From positions 1-64,000 of the forward strand of contig CAJXJY010000004.1 in the NCBI GenBank assembly GCA_913055875.1: a DNA stretch of 64,000 nt, read 5' to 3'. The stretch's first letter is position 1. Every line of letters begins with the position of its first letter. The stretch comes from an uncultured Altererythrobacter sp. GTDB taxonomy: Bacteria > Pseudomonadota > Alphaproteobacteria > Sphingomonadales > Sphingomonadaceae. Shown here piece after piece: positions 29,132-37,575 of this stretch. Below the pieces are notes generated by a model. The model was not told the DNA's origin, made no database searches, and worked only from the letters and a program-made list of their open reading frames with translations. Both the position numbers and the translations under genes were made by a program.

Positions 29132-29285
29132 CCGTTTCGGAGGCGCAAAAAAGCACGGGGGCCGAGGGTTCGCACCGCTTGATATGGGGGGCTGCATCGG
29201 GCACAGGGCGGCGATTGTCCGCCGGGGCCGATCAGCCGGGCGGTATGGGACGCGAAGACTAGGATTGGACGGGATCACCGTGTCG

Positions 29286-32054
29286 ATGAGAAAATCGGAA
29301 ATTTCCGGCAGCTACGCCAGCTCAAGCGCGGGCGTGCGCGCCGGCCGTTTTGCCGCCGCTCTGCTCGGCGGCACCATCTTGGCCGGGCTCCCCGCCGCGG
29401 TGCTGGCGCAGGACGCCGACGAGGCTACGGCGACCGCGCAGCCGCAGACCCAGCCGGCACAGCCAGCTTCGCTGGTCGAACAGGACATCATCCGCTCGAT
29501 CGCGGTTTCCGGGGCTCAGCGGCTCGAGCCGCAGACGATCGTTTCCTATATCCGCCTGCGGGTCGGCGATCCCTACACCCAGGCCGCTGCCGACCAGGCG
29601 ATCAAGGACCTCTACGCCACCGAACTGTTCTCGCGTGCGAGCGTGCGCAACGAGGGCGGCAATGTCATTATCGAGGTGACCGAGAGCCCGGTCATCAACC
29701 GCATCATCATCGAGGGCAACAAGCGGATCAAGGCCGACAAGATCATCCCCGAGATCAAGCTCGCTCCGCGCCAGATATTCACCCGTTCGAAGGTCCGCGC
29801 CGACACCGCCCGCATCATCGAGCTGTACAAGCGCCAGGGCCGCTTCGCCGCCACCGTCGAGCCCAAGCTGGTCCAGCTCGAACAGAACCGCGTCGATATC
29901 GTGTTCGAGATCAGCGAGGGGCCCAAGTCGAAGGTCCGCCAGATCAACATCATCGGCAACGACATCTACGACGACGGCGATCTCAAGAGCGAGATGGTGA
30001 CCAAGGAAGCGCGCTTCACGCGGTTCTTCAGCTCCAACACCAGCTACGACCCCGACCGGCTCGCCTTCGACCAGCAGAAGCTGCGCCAGTTCTACCTGAC
30101 CGAGGGCTATGCCGATTTCCGCGTCGTCTCGGCGGTCGCCGAGCTGACCCCCGACAAGCGCGACTTCATCATCACCTACGTGGTGGAGGAAGGTCAGCGC
30201 TACAAGTTCGGCGACGTCGCGGTCGAAAGCCAGATTCGCGATTTCGACAGCGAGCGGATGACCGCGCGCCTGCCGATGAAGGCAGGCGACTGGTACGACG
30301 CCAAGGCGGTCGAGGACACGGTCGAGCAGATGAGCGAACTGGCCGGCACGTTCGGCTATGCCTTCGCCGACGTGCAGCCGCAGTTCAACCGCAACAGCGA
30401 AGACCTGACGATGGACGTGACCTACGTCATCCGCGAGGCACCGCGCGTTTATGTCGAGCGGATCGACGTCAACGGCAATACGCTGACGCAGGACAAGGTC
30501 GTGCGGCGCGAATTCCGCCTCGCCGAAGGCGATGCGTTCAATTCGCTGCAGGTTGCGCGCTCGACCAACCGGATCAAGTCGCTCGGCTATTTTCAGGAGA
30601 ATTTCGAGATCGAGCAGAAGGAGGGCAGCGCTCCCGACCGCATCGTGCTCGAAGCCAATGTCGAGGAAAACCCGACCGGCGAACTGCAGCTCTCGGCAGG
30701 TTTCTCGTCGATCGAGAGTTTCATTCTCGCCGGTTCGATCCGCCAGCGAAACTTCCGCGGCCGCGGCCAGACGGTCGGCGCGAGCGTCAACTATTCGCGC
30801 TATTCGCGCAGCGCCAATCTGAGCTTTACCGAGCCTTACGTGTTCGACCGCAACATCTCTGCGGGTGCGGACATCTATCGGCGCGACTTCAACGGCTTCA
30901 ACTTCCGTCTGAGCGATCGCAGCCGGACCTTCGAACAGGCCACGACCGGCTTCGCGGGCCGGGTCGGCGTGCCGCTGACCGAGTATATTTCGGCCATCGG
31001 CAGCTACACATTCAACTACGACGACGTGTCGCTCGGCTCGAGTTATTTCAGCGATCCCGACGGCGACGGCGTATTCACCTGCGACCCGCTGCGGGCCAGC
31101 CGTTTCCTGTGCGAGGCTGTCGGCAAGCGGACCAGTTCGATTCTCGGCCTGACGGTGGCTTACGATTCGCTCGACAGCCGGTTCCGTCCAACGCGCGGCG
31201 AATCGCTCTCCGTCACGACCGAATTCGCGGGGCTGGGCGGGTCGGTCAAATATCTGCGCCTGCGTACGAGAGGCGCCAAATACTGGAACGTTCTCAACGG
31301 CTTCATCTTCTCGGTCTCTGCCGAAGGCGGAGTCATCGAGAGCTTCGAGAACAACAACACCCCGGGTGTCGACGACGTCCGGTTGACCGACCGCTTCTTC
31401 CTCGGCGAACCGCAATTGCGCGGCTTCGACATTCGCGGCGTCGGCCCGCGCGTCGTGCGCCTGCCCTATCAGACCAATCCCGATCCGGACGGCGATCCGA
31501 TCCTGCTCGGGCTGGAGGAGGCGCGCTCCTCCAACCAACTTCTCGCCGACGATTCGCTCGGCGGGCGGGCTTACTACCTGGGCCGTGCGGAGCTCGAAAT
31601 TCCGCTCGGAAGCGGCGCTCGCGAACTCGGGCTGCGGCCCTCGATCTTCCTCGACGTCGGTGCGCTGTTCAACGTCGCCAATCCGAGCGTGACCCTGCAG
31701 GACAACCCCTTCGGCCTTCGCCTGGAAAACGACGACGGCGATCCGCTCTTCCTGCAGCAGGAATTCGACGAAGCCGGCGAGCCGGTTTTCAACGAAGACG
31801 GTACTGCGAAGATCATTACCGTGCCGAACATGATCGCTCCGGACGGTTCCGAAAACGAACCGGCCTTCGACGGCAGGTTCGCGTACAAGGAAGTCTTCCT
31901 CGGCGATTCCGCCATCCCGCGGATCTCGGTCGGATTCGGGGTCAACTGGAACTCGCCTTTCGGTCCGTTCAGGATCGATTTCGCCCACGTGCTCAAGAAG
32001 CAGCCCGGCGATGACACCAAGAAACTCACATTCAACGTAGGAACACAATTCTGA
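29286..32054 (+). CDS. bamA: Outer membrane protein assembly factor BamA
   Basis: This 922-residue Omp85 protein forms the core of the BAM complex that inserts beta-barrels into the outer membrane. The signal peptide ends near AVLAQ-DA and is followed by an Ala/Gln/Pro-rich segment. Five POTRA domains span about residues 60-450, each with the GN-x-RI-type turn (IEGNKRIK, IIGNDIYD, VNGNTLTQ). The C-terminal barrel contains the lid-lock sequence near VGFGVNWNSPFGPFRIDFA and ends in Phe (FNVGTQF). ATG 29286 was chosen; GTG 29280 is also possible. The skp homologue overlaps its stop codon. Confidence 0.96.
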   Translation: MRKSEISGSYASSSAGVRAGRFAAALLGGTILAGLPAAVLAQDADEATATAQPQTQPAQPASLVEQDIIRSIAVSGAQRLEPQTIVSYIRLRVGDPYTQAAADQAIKDLYATELFSRASVRNEGGNVIIEVTESPVINRIIIEGNKRIKADKIIPEIKLAPRQIFTRSKVRADTARIIELYKRQGRFAATVEPKLVQLEQNRVDIVFEISEGPKSKVRQINIIGNDIYDDGDLKSEMVTKEARFTRFFSSNTSYDPDRLAFDQQKLRQFYLTEGYADFRVVSAVAELTPDKRDFIITYVVEEGQRYKFGDVAVESQIRDFDSERMTARLPMKAGDWYDAKAVEDTVEQMSELAGTFGYAFADVQPQFNRNSEDLTMDVTYVIREAPRVYVERIDVNGNTLTQDKVVRREFRLAEGDAFNSLQVARSTNRIKSLGYFQENFEIEQKEGSAPDRIVLEANVEENPTGELQLSAGFSSIESFILAGSIRQRNFRGRGQTVGASVNYSRYSRSANLSFTEPYVFDRNISAGADIYRRDFNGFNFRLSDRSRTFEQATTGFAGRVGVPLTEYISAIGSYTFNYDDVSLGSSYFSDPDGDGVFTCDPLRASRFLCEAVGKRTSSILGLTVAYDSLDSRFRPTRGESLSVTTEFAGLGGSVKYLRLRTRGAKYWNVLNGFIFSVSAEGGVIESFENNNTPGVDDVRLTDRFFLGEPQLRGFDIRGVGPRVVRLPYQTNPDPDGDPILLGLEEARSSNQLLADDSLGGRAYYLGRAELEIPLGSGARELGLRPSIFLDVGALFNVANPSVTLQDNPFGLRLENDDGDPLFLQQEFDEAGEPVFNEDGTAKIITVPNMIAPDGSENEPAFDGRFAYKEVFLGDSAIPRISVGFGVNWNSPFGPFRIDFAHVLKKQPGDDTKKLTFNVGTQF

Positions 32055-32737
32055 TGCATACTCTTCTCAAGCCGCTCGCCGCGGCGAGCGCCCTTGCTGC
32101 CGCCCTGGTGGCGGCGCCTTCGGCCGCGCAAGTGACCGGCAATATCGCCACGATCAACGCGCCGGTCGCGATCATCAACACCAATGCCTTCCGCACCGCC
32201 TACCAGCAGATCGGCACCACTTACGCGACCCAGATCCAGACGCTGCAGACGCGCGACCAGGAACGCCAGACGCTGCTCCAGCAGCTCGATACCAACAGCG
32301 ACGGCCAGCTCGACGAAGCCGAGCAGCAGGCGGCGCAGGGCACCACTCAGGCGACCCGCATCCAGGCGATCGACCAGGAGATGACGCAGTTGTCGAACCA
32401 GATCGACGCGGCGCGGGTCTATGCCATCGAGCAGATCATGATGCAGTACAGCGCAGCACTGCAGCAGGTCGTCCAGAATCAGAACATCCAGCTCGTGCTT
32501 TCGCCCGAGGCGGTGACCTGGGCGCAGCCGCAGGCCAATATCTCGCAGCAGGTGTCGGCCGAGCTCAACACCCGCGTGCCGTCGGTCACCATTGCGCCGC
32601 CGGCCAACTGGCAGCCGCAACGTTCGGCGGTGGGGATGTTCCAGCAGATCCAGCAGGCGCTGATGACGGTGCAGGCGCTGCAGGCCCAGCAGGCCGCGCA
32701 GCAGCAACAGCAGCAGCCGGCGCCGCAGGGCCGTTGA
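32054..32737 (+). CDS. skp: OmpH/Skp family periplasmic chaperone with an EF-hand loop
   Basis: This 227-residue secreted protein has signal peptide cleavage near PSAAQ-VT, and its start codon overlaps the bamA stop (ATGA). Skp holds unfolded outer-membrane proteins in the periplasm. The early beta strand ([15 protein letters not shown]) and long helices rich in Gln fit the family. Residues 79-90, [12 protein letters not shown], form a canonical EF-hand loop with acidic or amide residues at positions 1, 3, 5, 9 and 12 and Gly at 6. It sits between the coiled-coil arms. Typical Skp is about 160 residues, so this form is longer, with a Gln-rich tail. The family call is good; calcium binding is inference. 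Confidence 0.85.
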   Translation: MHTLLKPLAAASALAAALVAAPSAAQVTGNIATINAPVAIINTNAFRTAYQQIGTTYATQIQTLQTRDQERQTLLQQLDTNSDGQLDEAEQQAAQGTTQATRIQAIDQEMTQLSNQIDAARVYAIEQIMMQYSAALQQVVQNQNIQLVLSPEAVTWAQPQANISQQVSAELNTRVPSVTIAPPANWQPQRSAVGMFQQIQQALMTVQALQAQQAAQQQQQQPAPQGR

Positions 32738-32759
32738 GGCCGCAGGCAGGGGCAGGGCG

Positions 32760-33239
32760 ATGAGCGATACCGGCAAGGACGAAAGCGGCGCGACCGCATT
32801 CGATATCCGCAAGGTGCTCAAGGCCCTGCCGCACCGCTACCCGCTGTTGCTGGTCGACCGCGTCAAGTCGCTCACTCTCGGCGAGCGGATCCATGCGGTC
32901 AAGGCGGTGACCTTCAACGAGGAATTCTTCCAGGGTCACTTCCCGGCGCAGCCGATCATGCCCGGCGTGCTGCAGATCGAGGCGATGGCGCAGGCCGCGG
33001 CGATTCTCGGCATCGAGACGCTCGAACTCGCGGGAACGGGTAAGCTGGTCTTCTTCATGGGGATCGAGAGCGCCAAGTTCCGCGCCCCGGTGACGCCCGG
33101 CTGCCTGCTCGATCTCGAGGTCGAGTTCACCCAGAAGCGCAGCCGGGTCTACAAGTTCAAGGGCCGGGCGAGCGTCGAAGGCAAGACGACCTGCGACTGC
33201 GAGTTCACCGCGATGATCGCCGATCCCCCGGCGGACTAG
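32760..33239 (+). CDS. fabZ: 3-hydroxyacyl-[acyl-carrier-protein] dehydratase FabZ
   Basis: This 159-residue hot-dog-fold enzyme dehydrates 3-hydroxyacyl-ACP in fatty-acid elongation. The signature [12 protein letters not shown] is near residue 24. The catalytic His60 lies in [14 protein letters not shown], with Glu74 following in LQIEAMAQ. It begins 22 bp after skp. In most Gram-negative bacteria lpxD lies between skp and fabZ and lpxA follows; both are absent here. A hairpin at 33269 separates it from rpmE. Confidence 0.96.
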   Translation: MSDTGKDESGATAFDIRKVLKALPHRYPLLLVDRVKSLTLGERIHAVKAVTFNEEFFQGHFPAQPIMPGVLQIEAMAQAAAILGIETLELAGTGKLVFFMGIESAKFRAPVTPGCLLDLEVEFTQKRSRVYKFKGRASVEGKTTCDCEFTAMIADPPAD

Positions 33240-33268
33240 GCGGAGCGACTAACACTTGCCAATTGCGA

Positions 33269-33293
33269 GGCGCGCCACTAAACGCGCGCCTTT
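33269..33293 (+). terminator. Possible terminator after fabZ
   Basis: A perfect 7-bp stem (GGCGCGC at 33269-33275 with GCGCGCC at 33284-33290) closes an 8-nt loop and is followed by TTTCCC. It lies 29 bp after fabZ. The T-run is short, so termination may be partial. Confidence 0.5.
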
Positions 33294-33345
33294 CCCACCA
33301 ACAGCTGGACCGGTCGGAACCGTTCCGAAGCTACGGAGACTTGCA

Positions 33346-33570
33346 ATGAAAGCCGAAGGGCATCCCGACTATCACACCATCACGGTCAAGATGACCGATG
33401 GTACCGAATTCCAGACGCGCTCGACCTGGGGCGCGGAGGGCGACACGCTGACGCTGGACATCGACCCGACCAGCCACCCGGCCTGGACCGGCGGCAAGCA
33501 GCAGCTGCAGGAAGGCGGCCGCGTCGCAGCCTTCAACAAGCGCTTCGGCGGGCTCAGCCTCAAGAAGTAA
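33346..33570 (+). CDS. rpmE: 50S ribosomal protein L31, C-minus type
   Basis: This 74-residue ribosomal protein starts [19 protein letters not shown]. It contains [19 protein letters not shown] and [12 protein letters not shown], all standard L31 features. The zinc-ribbon cysteines of C-plus L31 are absent (there is no Cys at all), as is usual in alphaproteobacteria. GGAGA lies upstream of ATG 33346. It is followed by a strong terminator at 33609. Confidence 0.95.
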   Translation: MKAEGHPDYHTITVKMTDGTEFQTRSTWGAEGDTLTLDIDPTSHPAWTGGKQQLQEGGRVAAFNKRFGGLSLKK

Positions 33571-33608
33571 GCGTTTCGAGAGCTTGGCGGCCTTCGGGCT
33601 GCCGGAGA

Positions 33609-33638
33609 AGGGCGGTCCGACGGGGCCGCCCTTTGTTT
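33609..33638 (+). terminator. Rho-independent terminator after rpmE
   Basis: A 10-bp stem with one G-T pair (AGGGCGGTCC at 33609-33618 with GGGCCGCCCT at 33623-33632) closes a GACG tetraloop and is followed by TTGTTTGT. It lies 38 bp after the rpmE stop. Confidence 0.9.
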
Positions 33639-33672
33639 GTCGGGGTGGATGAAGCGGGAAATTCGGATACGC

Positions 33673-34035
33673 TCAGTTGACTGGAAATAGGCTTGGCGAA
33701 GGCACGCGATTCGGATTGCACTCTTCGTCGATCAAATATTCCGCTCGCATGTTTGCGGTGACGTACCCGAATTTCTCGGTCTTGCCGTTGTGGCAGCGCA
33801 CTTGCAGGGAACCGTCGCCGCCTATCCGATCGACAAACAAATCGGCCTCCTGTCGTCTCAGTGGTTCGATATTCGATCCATAGACGACGGTTGCAGCAGC
33901 CACCTGTTTGTAGGGATCATGCAGGACGATCGCGTTATTCCATCGACTGAGCTCGCGAGCGATAAAAGCGACGGCAACGATAGCGCAAGCCAGGAACCCC
34001 AGGAAGAAACCAAGCACGAAATTACCTCTGCCCAT
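33673..34035 (-). CDS. Membrane-anchored hypothetical protein
   Basis: This 120-residue protein has one N-terminal membrane helix (FVLGFFLGFLACAIVAVAFIA). The soluble domain that follows is predicted to face the periplasm and contains two cysteines (VRCHNGK and DEECNP) that could pair. ATG 34035 follows a G-rich ribosome-binding site and overlaps the stop codon of the upstream 2-oxoglutarate oxygenase gene, so the two are translationally coupled. I do not recognise the family. Base composition is somewhat less GC-rich than that of its neighbours. Confidence 0.72.
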   Translation of the reverse strand: MGRGNFVLGFFLGFLACAIVAVAFIARELSRWNNAIVLHDPYKQVAAATVVYGSNIEPLRRQEADLFVDRIGGDGSLQVRCHNGKTEKFGYVTANMRAEYLIDEECNPNRVPSPSLFPVN

Positions 34036-34667
34036 CACCCCCAATCCTTTTCGCGATACCACTTCGTGATCACGTATTTGAGCCCGCGGCGCACCTTCAT
34101 CCCGTGGTGCAGCGTGTTCGGATTGACTCGCCCGTCGGGCCGGCGGTTGTTCCAGCCGAGCAGCTTGCCCGCTTCGGGCTGGAACGTCTTCTTGAGCGCC
34201 TTGAAGCGCGTGCCGCCGCCCGCCGCCACGTCGTTGAGGTAGATCATGAAGGTCCAGGTCCGCTGCCCCGCGACCGAGCAGAACTTGTGGAAATCCGCGC
34301 CGCCGGGCGCGAAATAGTCGGTGTGCGGCTTGAACTCCTGCCCGACATCGTAGCGCTGGCCCTGCAACGGCTCGCCGAAATGCGGCGCGATCCCCGACAG
34401 GGCGGTGAGCATGTCCTCGAGCTCCCGTACGACTGCGATGTCCGCCGACAGATCGCAGGTTTCGCTGGTGCGGAAATATCGGTCGCCATTGTCGTCGGCG
34501 ATGGTCGAAGGGCGCCGGTCCGCGTCGATCAGGGCGATCAGTTCGCTGCGCATCGCTTCGGGGACGAAACCGCGCAACTGGAACACTTCCGCCTTGTCGG
34601 TCGGCACGCGCTGCACGCCGGGCCGGGCGAGCAGCCGTTCTGCCGAGGATTCGTTCGCGCCGGACAT
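34035..34667 (-). CDS. Prolyl 4-hydroxylase-like 2-oxoglutarate/Fe(II) oxygenase
   Basis: This 210-residue protein has the double-stranded beta-helix of 2OG-Fe(II) dioxygenases of the P4H branch. The iron ligands are His and Asp in FKPHTDYF and a distal His in NTLHHGMKV. The 2-oxoglutarate-binding Lys is in KYVITKWYRE. Bacterial relatives hydroxylate peptidyl proline or EF-Tu, but the target cannot be read here. A longer start at 34775 is possible; 34667 was preferred for family length. It is coupled by a 1-bp overlap to the small membrane protein downstream. Confidence 0.85.
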   Translation of the reverse strand: MSGANESSAERLLARPGVQRVPTDKAEVFQLRGFVPEAMRSELIALIDADRRPSTIADDNGDRYFRTSETCDLSADIAVVRELEDMLTALSGIAPHFGEPLQGQRYDVGQEFKPHTDYFAPGGADFHKFCSVAGQRTWTFMIYLNDVAAGGGTRFKALKKTFQPEAGKLLGWNNRRPDGRVNPNTLHHGMKVRRGLKYVITKWYREKDWG

Positions 34668-34870
34668 GTCGCGCAAGGATAGCTGCTGCACCGGACGGCG
34701 CAAGCGCGCGACATTTTCTTGCGTGTGCGGCCCGGCAGCGCAGTTTTCGCTTCCCAAACGAGGCTCGCTATGCAACAGGCTCGCGCCCGCGCGGATCGTC
34801 CCTTGACCGTCTCGCGCAAGCGCGTATCAGCCCCGCACGCGCGGCCGCCGGACGGCGGCACGGGGCTTGT

Positions 34871-34948
34871 GGCGATCGTAGTTCAATTGGTTAGAATGCC
34901 GGCTTGTGATGCCGGAGGTTGCGGGTTCAAGTCCCGTCGATCGCCCCA
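34871..34948 (+). tRNA. tRNA-His (anticodon GTG), with encoded G-1:C73 and CCA
   Basis: Counting back from T8 (34879), the acceptor stem is GCGATCG (34872-34878) paired with CGATCGC (34938-34944). An extra 5' G at 34871 faces C73 at 34945, and CCA is encoded at 34946-34948. The anticodon GTG is at 34906-34908 in the loop TTGTGAT. G-1:C73 is the normal identity element for HisRS. Confidence 0.96.
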
Positions 34949-34987
34949 CTTTCCCCGCCATTTCAGCGCGATACCTGACGGGGCGTT

Positions 34988-36058
34988 ATGGCAATGACCG
35001 CATTCTGGACCGAACCGGACTACGACGATCACGAGCTGGTGCAGCTCGTGCGCGATCCGAAATCGGGCCTGACCGCGATTATCGCGCTGCATTCGACCCA
35101 TCTCGGCCCCGGCGCAGGCGGGACGCGCTTCTGGCACTATCCCGATCCCAGGGACGCGATGCGCGACGCGCTGCGCCTGAGCCGCGGGATGAGCTACAAG
35201 AACGCCATGGCCGGCCTGCCGATGGGCGGCGGCAAGGCGGTGATCCTGGCCGATGCGAACCGCACCAAGACGCCCGACATGCTCGCCGCCTTCGGCGATG
35301 CGGTCGAGGCGCTGGGCGGACGATACGTCACCGCGGAGGATGTCGGGATCAGCGAGGCGGACATGGTCGCGGTCGCCGGGCGTACGGACTACGTATCGGG
35401 CCTGCCGGTCGAAGGCGACGATGCCGCAGGCGGCGATCCGGGCCCTTTCACCGCTATGGGAATCTATCACGGCATCAAGGCAGCGGTGCAGCACAAGCTC
35501 GGCAAGGACAGCCTCGACGGCGTCCATGTCGCGATCCAGGGTACGGGCAGCGTCGGCGGCGGTGTCGCGCGGCTGCTGAGCCGGGATGGGGCCAAGCTGA
35601 CATTGGCCGATATCCATGAAGACCGTGCAGCTGCGCTCGCCGAAGAGCTCGATGGCGAAACGGTCGGGCACGACGCGATCATGAGCGTCGCCTGCGACGT
35701 GTTCAGCCCCAACGCGCTGGGCGCGATCCTCGACGATGCGGGAATCGCGCGGCTCGAAGCGCCGATCGTGGCGGGCGGGGCGAACAACCAGCTGGCACGT
35801 GCGCACCATGGCAAGCAGCTGGCCGAGCGCGGTATTCTCTATGCGCCCGACTATGTCATCAACGCGGGCGGAATCATCAGCGTGACGCTCGAATATCTGT
35901 GCCGCCACAAGGGTGAGCCGTGCGACATCAACGAGGTCCGCAAGCGGATCGCGCAGATCCCCGGCCGGCTCGAGGAAATCTGGTGCGAGAGCGACGACAG
36001 CGGCGTTTCATCCGACGTCGTCGCAGACCGCATGGCGCAGAAGCTGATCGGGCGCTGA
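34988..36058 (+). CDS. Glu/Leu/Phe/Val dehydrogenase (leucine dehydrogenase-like)
   Basis: This 356-residue enzyme belongs to the branched-chain amino-acid dehydrogenases, which oxidatively deaminate an amino acid to a 2-oxo acid with NAD. The substrate region has LGPGAGGTRFWHY, and the catalytic lysine is in MSYKNAMAGLPMGGGKAV. The NAD fold has VAIQGTGSVGGGVARLL. The length and GGTRFW pattern fit leucine or phenylalanine dehydrogenase better than glutamate dehydrogenase (about 420-450). The gene begins 40 bp after tRNA-His and may be expressed from its own promoter. Substrate preference is inferred. Confidence 0.9.
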   Translation: MAMTAFWTEPDYDDHELVQLVRDPKSGLTAIIALHSTHLGPGAGGTRFWHYPDPRDAMRDALRLSRGMSYKNAMAGLPMGGGKAVILADANRTKTPDMLAAFGDAVEALGGRYVTAEDVGISEADMVAVAGRTDYVSGLPVEGDDAAGGDPGPFTAMGIYHGIKAAVQHKLGKDSLDGVHVAIQGTGSVGGGVARLLSRDGAKLTLADIHEDRAAALAEELDGETVGHDAIMSVACDVFSPNALGAILDDAGIARLEAPIVAGGANNQLARAHHGKQLAERGILYAPDYVINAGGIISVTLEYLCRHKGEPCDINEVRKRIAQIPGRLEEIWCESDDSGVSSDVVADRMAQKLIGR

Positions 36059-36066
36059 GCCGCCGC

Positions 36067-36183
36067 CCCCTCATCCAACTACGCCTAATTCGCTTCGCTC
36101 ATAAGGCTTCGTATCCTTCTCCCTTGGGGAGAAGGATAGTGCAGCTTGCGAGCGGAGCGAGCTAGCGGAGCTTGGATGAGGGG
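36067..36183. repeat. 117-bp palindromic intergenic repeat
   Basis: The outer arms CCCCTCATCCAA and TTGGATGAGGGG are inverted copies. An inner hairpin, TATCCTTCTCCCT with GGGGAGAAGGATA, forms the centre. It lies between the dehydrogenase gene and ccmC. It is not related to the other repeats in the window. Confidence 0.85.
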
Positions 36184-36251
36184 AGCGGCCGCATACGCTC
36201 TTGCCCGCTATCCCGCACCCTGCCAATGCTCCCCGCGGACGGATCAAAGCA

Positions 36252-36974
36252 ATGCATGCCTTCGCCAATCCCAAGCGCTTCCTGTCGCTCGCCCGGTGGT
36301 TGACTCCGCTGCTGCTGGCCGGCGGACTGCTGCTGGTAACGGCGACCAGCGTCTACGGCTTGTTCTACGCACCGGCCGAGCGGTTGCAGGGCGATTCGGT
36401 GCGGATCCTGTTCATCCACGTCCCGACCGCCTGGCTCGGCATGGGCGGGTGGAGCGCGATCGCCATCGCCAGCCTGGTCGAGCTCGTCTGGCGCCACCCG
36501 CTCGCCGCGATCGCCGCGCGCGCGGCGGCACTGCCGGGCGCGGTGTTTACCGCGATCTGCCTCGCCACCGGGTCGCTGTGGGGAAGGCCCGCCTGGGGCA
36601 CGTGGTGGGTGTGGGACGGGCGGCTGACCAGCATGCTGGTGCTGCTGTTCCTCTATTTCGGCTACATGGCGCTGGCGCAGGCCGTGACACGCGAGGGCGG
36701 GTCGAGCCGCATCCCGGCGATCTTCGGGCTGGTCGGGGTGATCAACATCCCGATCATCCACTATTCGGTGCTGTGGTGGTATTCGATCCACCAGCCGCCG
36801 AGCCTGTCGATGGGCGGATCGGCGATGGCGCCCGAATTCCTCTACCCGCTGCTGCTCGCCACGCTCGGCTTCTCGCTGCTGTTCGGCGGAGTGGTGCTGG
36901 CGCGGATGCGCGCGCTGCTGGCCGATATCCAGGCCGAGACGCGGCTGCGGCGCAAGGCGATGGAGGCGGCCTGA
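36252..36974 (+). CDS. ccmC: Heme exporter protein CcmC
   Basis: This 240-residue membrane protein with six helices attaches heme to CcmE in the periplasm during cytochrome c maturation (System I). The tryptophan-rich heme-handling motif is present as WGTWWVWDGRLTS, flanked by the conserved histidines in IHVPTAW and IIHYSVLWW. ATG 36252 was chosen over an in-frame ATG at 36201 because the normal family N-terminus begins near here. ccmA and ccmB, which usually precede ccmC, are not upstream; a palindromic repeat and a dehydrogenase gene are found instead. ccmD overlaps its stop. Confidence 0.94.
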   Translation: MHAFANPKRFLSLARWLTPLLLAGGLLLVTATSVYGLFYAPAERLQGDSVRILFIHVPTAWLGMGGWSAIAIASLVELVWRHPLAAIAARAAALPGAVFTAICLATGSLWGRPAWGTWWVWDGRLTSMLVLLFLYFGYMALAQAVTREGGSSRIPAIFGLVGVINIPIIHYSVLWWYSIHQPPSLSMGGSAMAPEFLYPLLLATLGFSLLFGGVVLARMRALLADIQAETRLRRKAMEAA

Positions 36975-37114
36975 TGCGCGAGGCGCTCGACCATTGGGAT
37001 TTCGTCATCGCCGCCTATGCCGTCGGGCTGGGCGGGACGCTGGCGATGGTCGGCTGGAGCTGGCTCGCCATGCGCCGAGCGGAAAAGCGGCGCGAGGAAG
37101 TGAGGCGCAAGTGA
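36974..37114 (+). CDS. ccmD: Heme exporter protein CcmD
   Basis: This is a 46-residue protein with a single membrane helix (HWDFVIAAYAVGLGGTLAMV) and a strongly basic cytoplasmic tail (RRAEKRREEVRRK), the normal form of CcmD. CcmD stabilises the CcmABC-CcmE complex and helps release holo-CcmE. Its ATG overlaps the ccmC stop by 1 bp, and the ccmE GTG overlaps its own stop codon. Confidence 0.9.
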   Translation: MREALDHWDFVIAAYAVGLGGTLAMVGWSWLAMRRAEKRREEVRRK

Positions 37115-37575
37115 GCTCACTCAAGCCAAAACACCAACGTCTCGTGCTGGTGGTGATCGCGCTGCTCGCGCTGGTCGCGGCGGGCGTGCTGGCGGCGTGG
37201 GCCTTGCGCAACCAGGCGAGCTATTTCTACGTGCCGGCGCAGATGGTCGCGGAACCACCTGCACCCGAACGCGCGGTGCGCCTCGGCGGGATGGTGCAGG
37301 AGGGGAGCCTCGAAACGCTCGCCGACGGGGTGACGATCGCTTTCGTTGTCGGCGACGGGGAGGCCACGGTTCCGGTGCGCTTCGCCGGAATCGTGCCCGA
37401 CCTATTCGTCGAGGGCTCGGGCGTGGTCGCCGAGGGCAGGCTCGGCGCGGACGGCGTGTTCGTGGCCGACAACCTGCTCGCCAAGCACGACGAGAACTAC
37501 GTCCCGCGCGAATTGCAGGAGATGACCGAGCATCAGAAGCGCGAAGTCGTCGCCGAGACGGAAGAGACGCGGTGA
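37111..37575 (+). CDS. ccmE: Cytochrome c maturation heme chaperone CcmE
   Basis: This 154-residue protein is anchored by an N-terminal helix (LVLVVIALLALVAAGVLAAW) and has a periplasmic OB-fold domain. It carries heme covalently from CcmC to CcmF. The heme-binding His126 and Tyr130 lie in the HDENY motif (LLAKHDENYVP). The start is GTG 37111, overlapping the ccmD stop. Its stop overlaps the ccmF start, so translation is coupled throughout. Confidence 0.95.
   Translation: MSSLKPKHQRLVLVVIALLALVAAGVLAAWALRNQASYFYVPAQMVAEPPAPERAVRLGGMVQEGSLETLADGVTIAFVVGDGEATVPVRFAGIVPDLFVEGSGVVAEGRLGADGVFVADNLLAKHDENYVPRELQEMTEHQKREVVAETEETR

Noticed and set aside
29322-32048. 908-residue open frame antisense to bamA
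   Set aside because: It is a composition artefact of a GC-rich gene: the bamA strand has clear domains, and the antisense protein is low-complexity and shows no family features.
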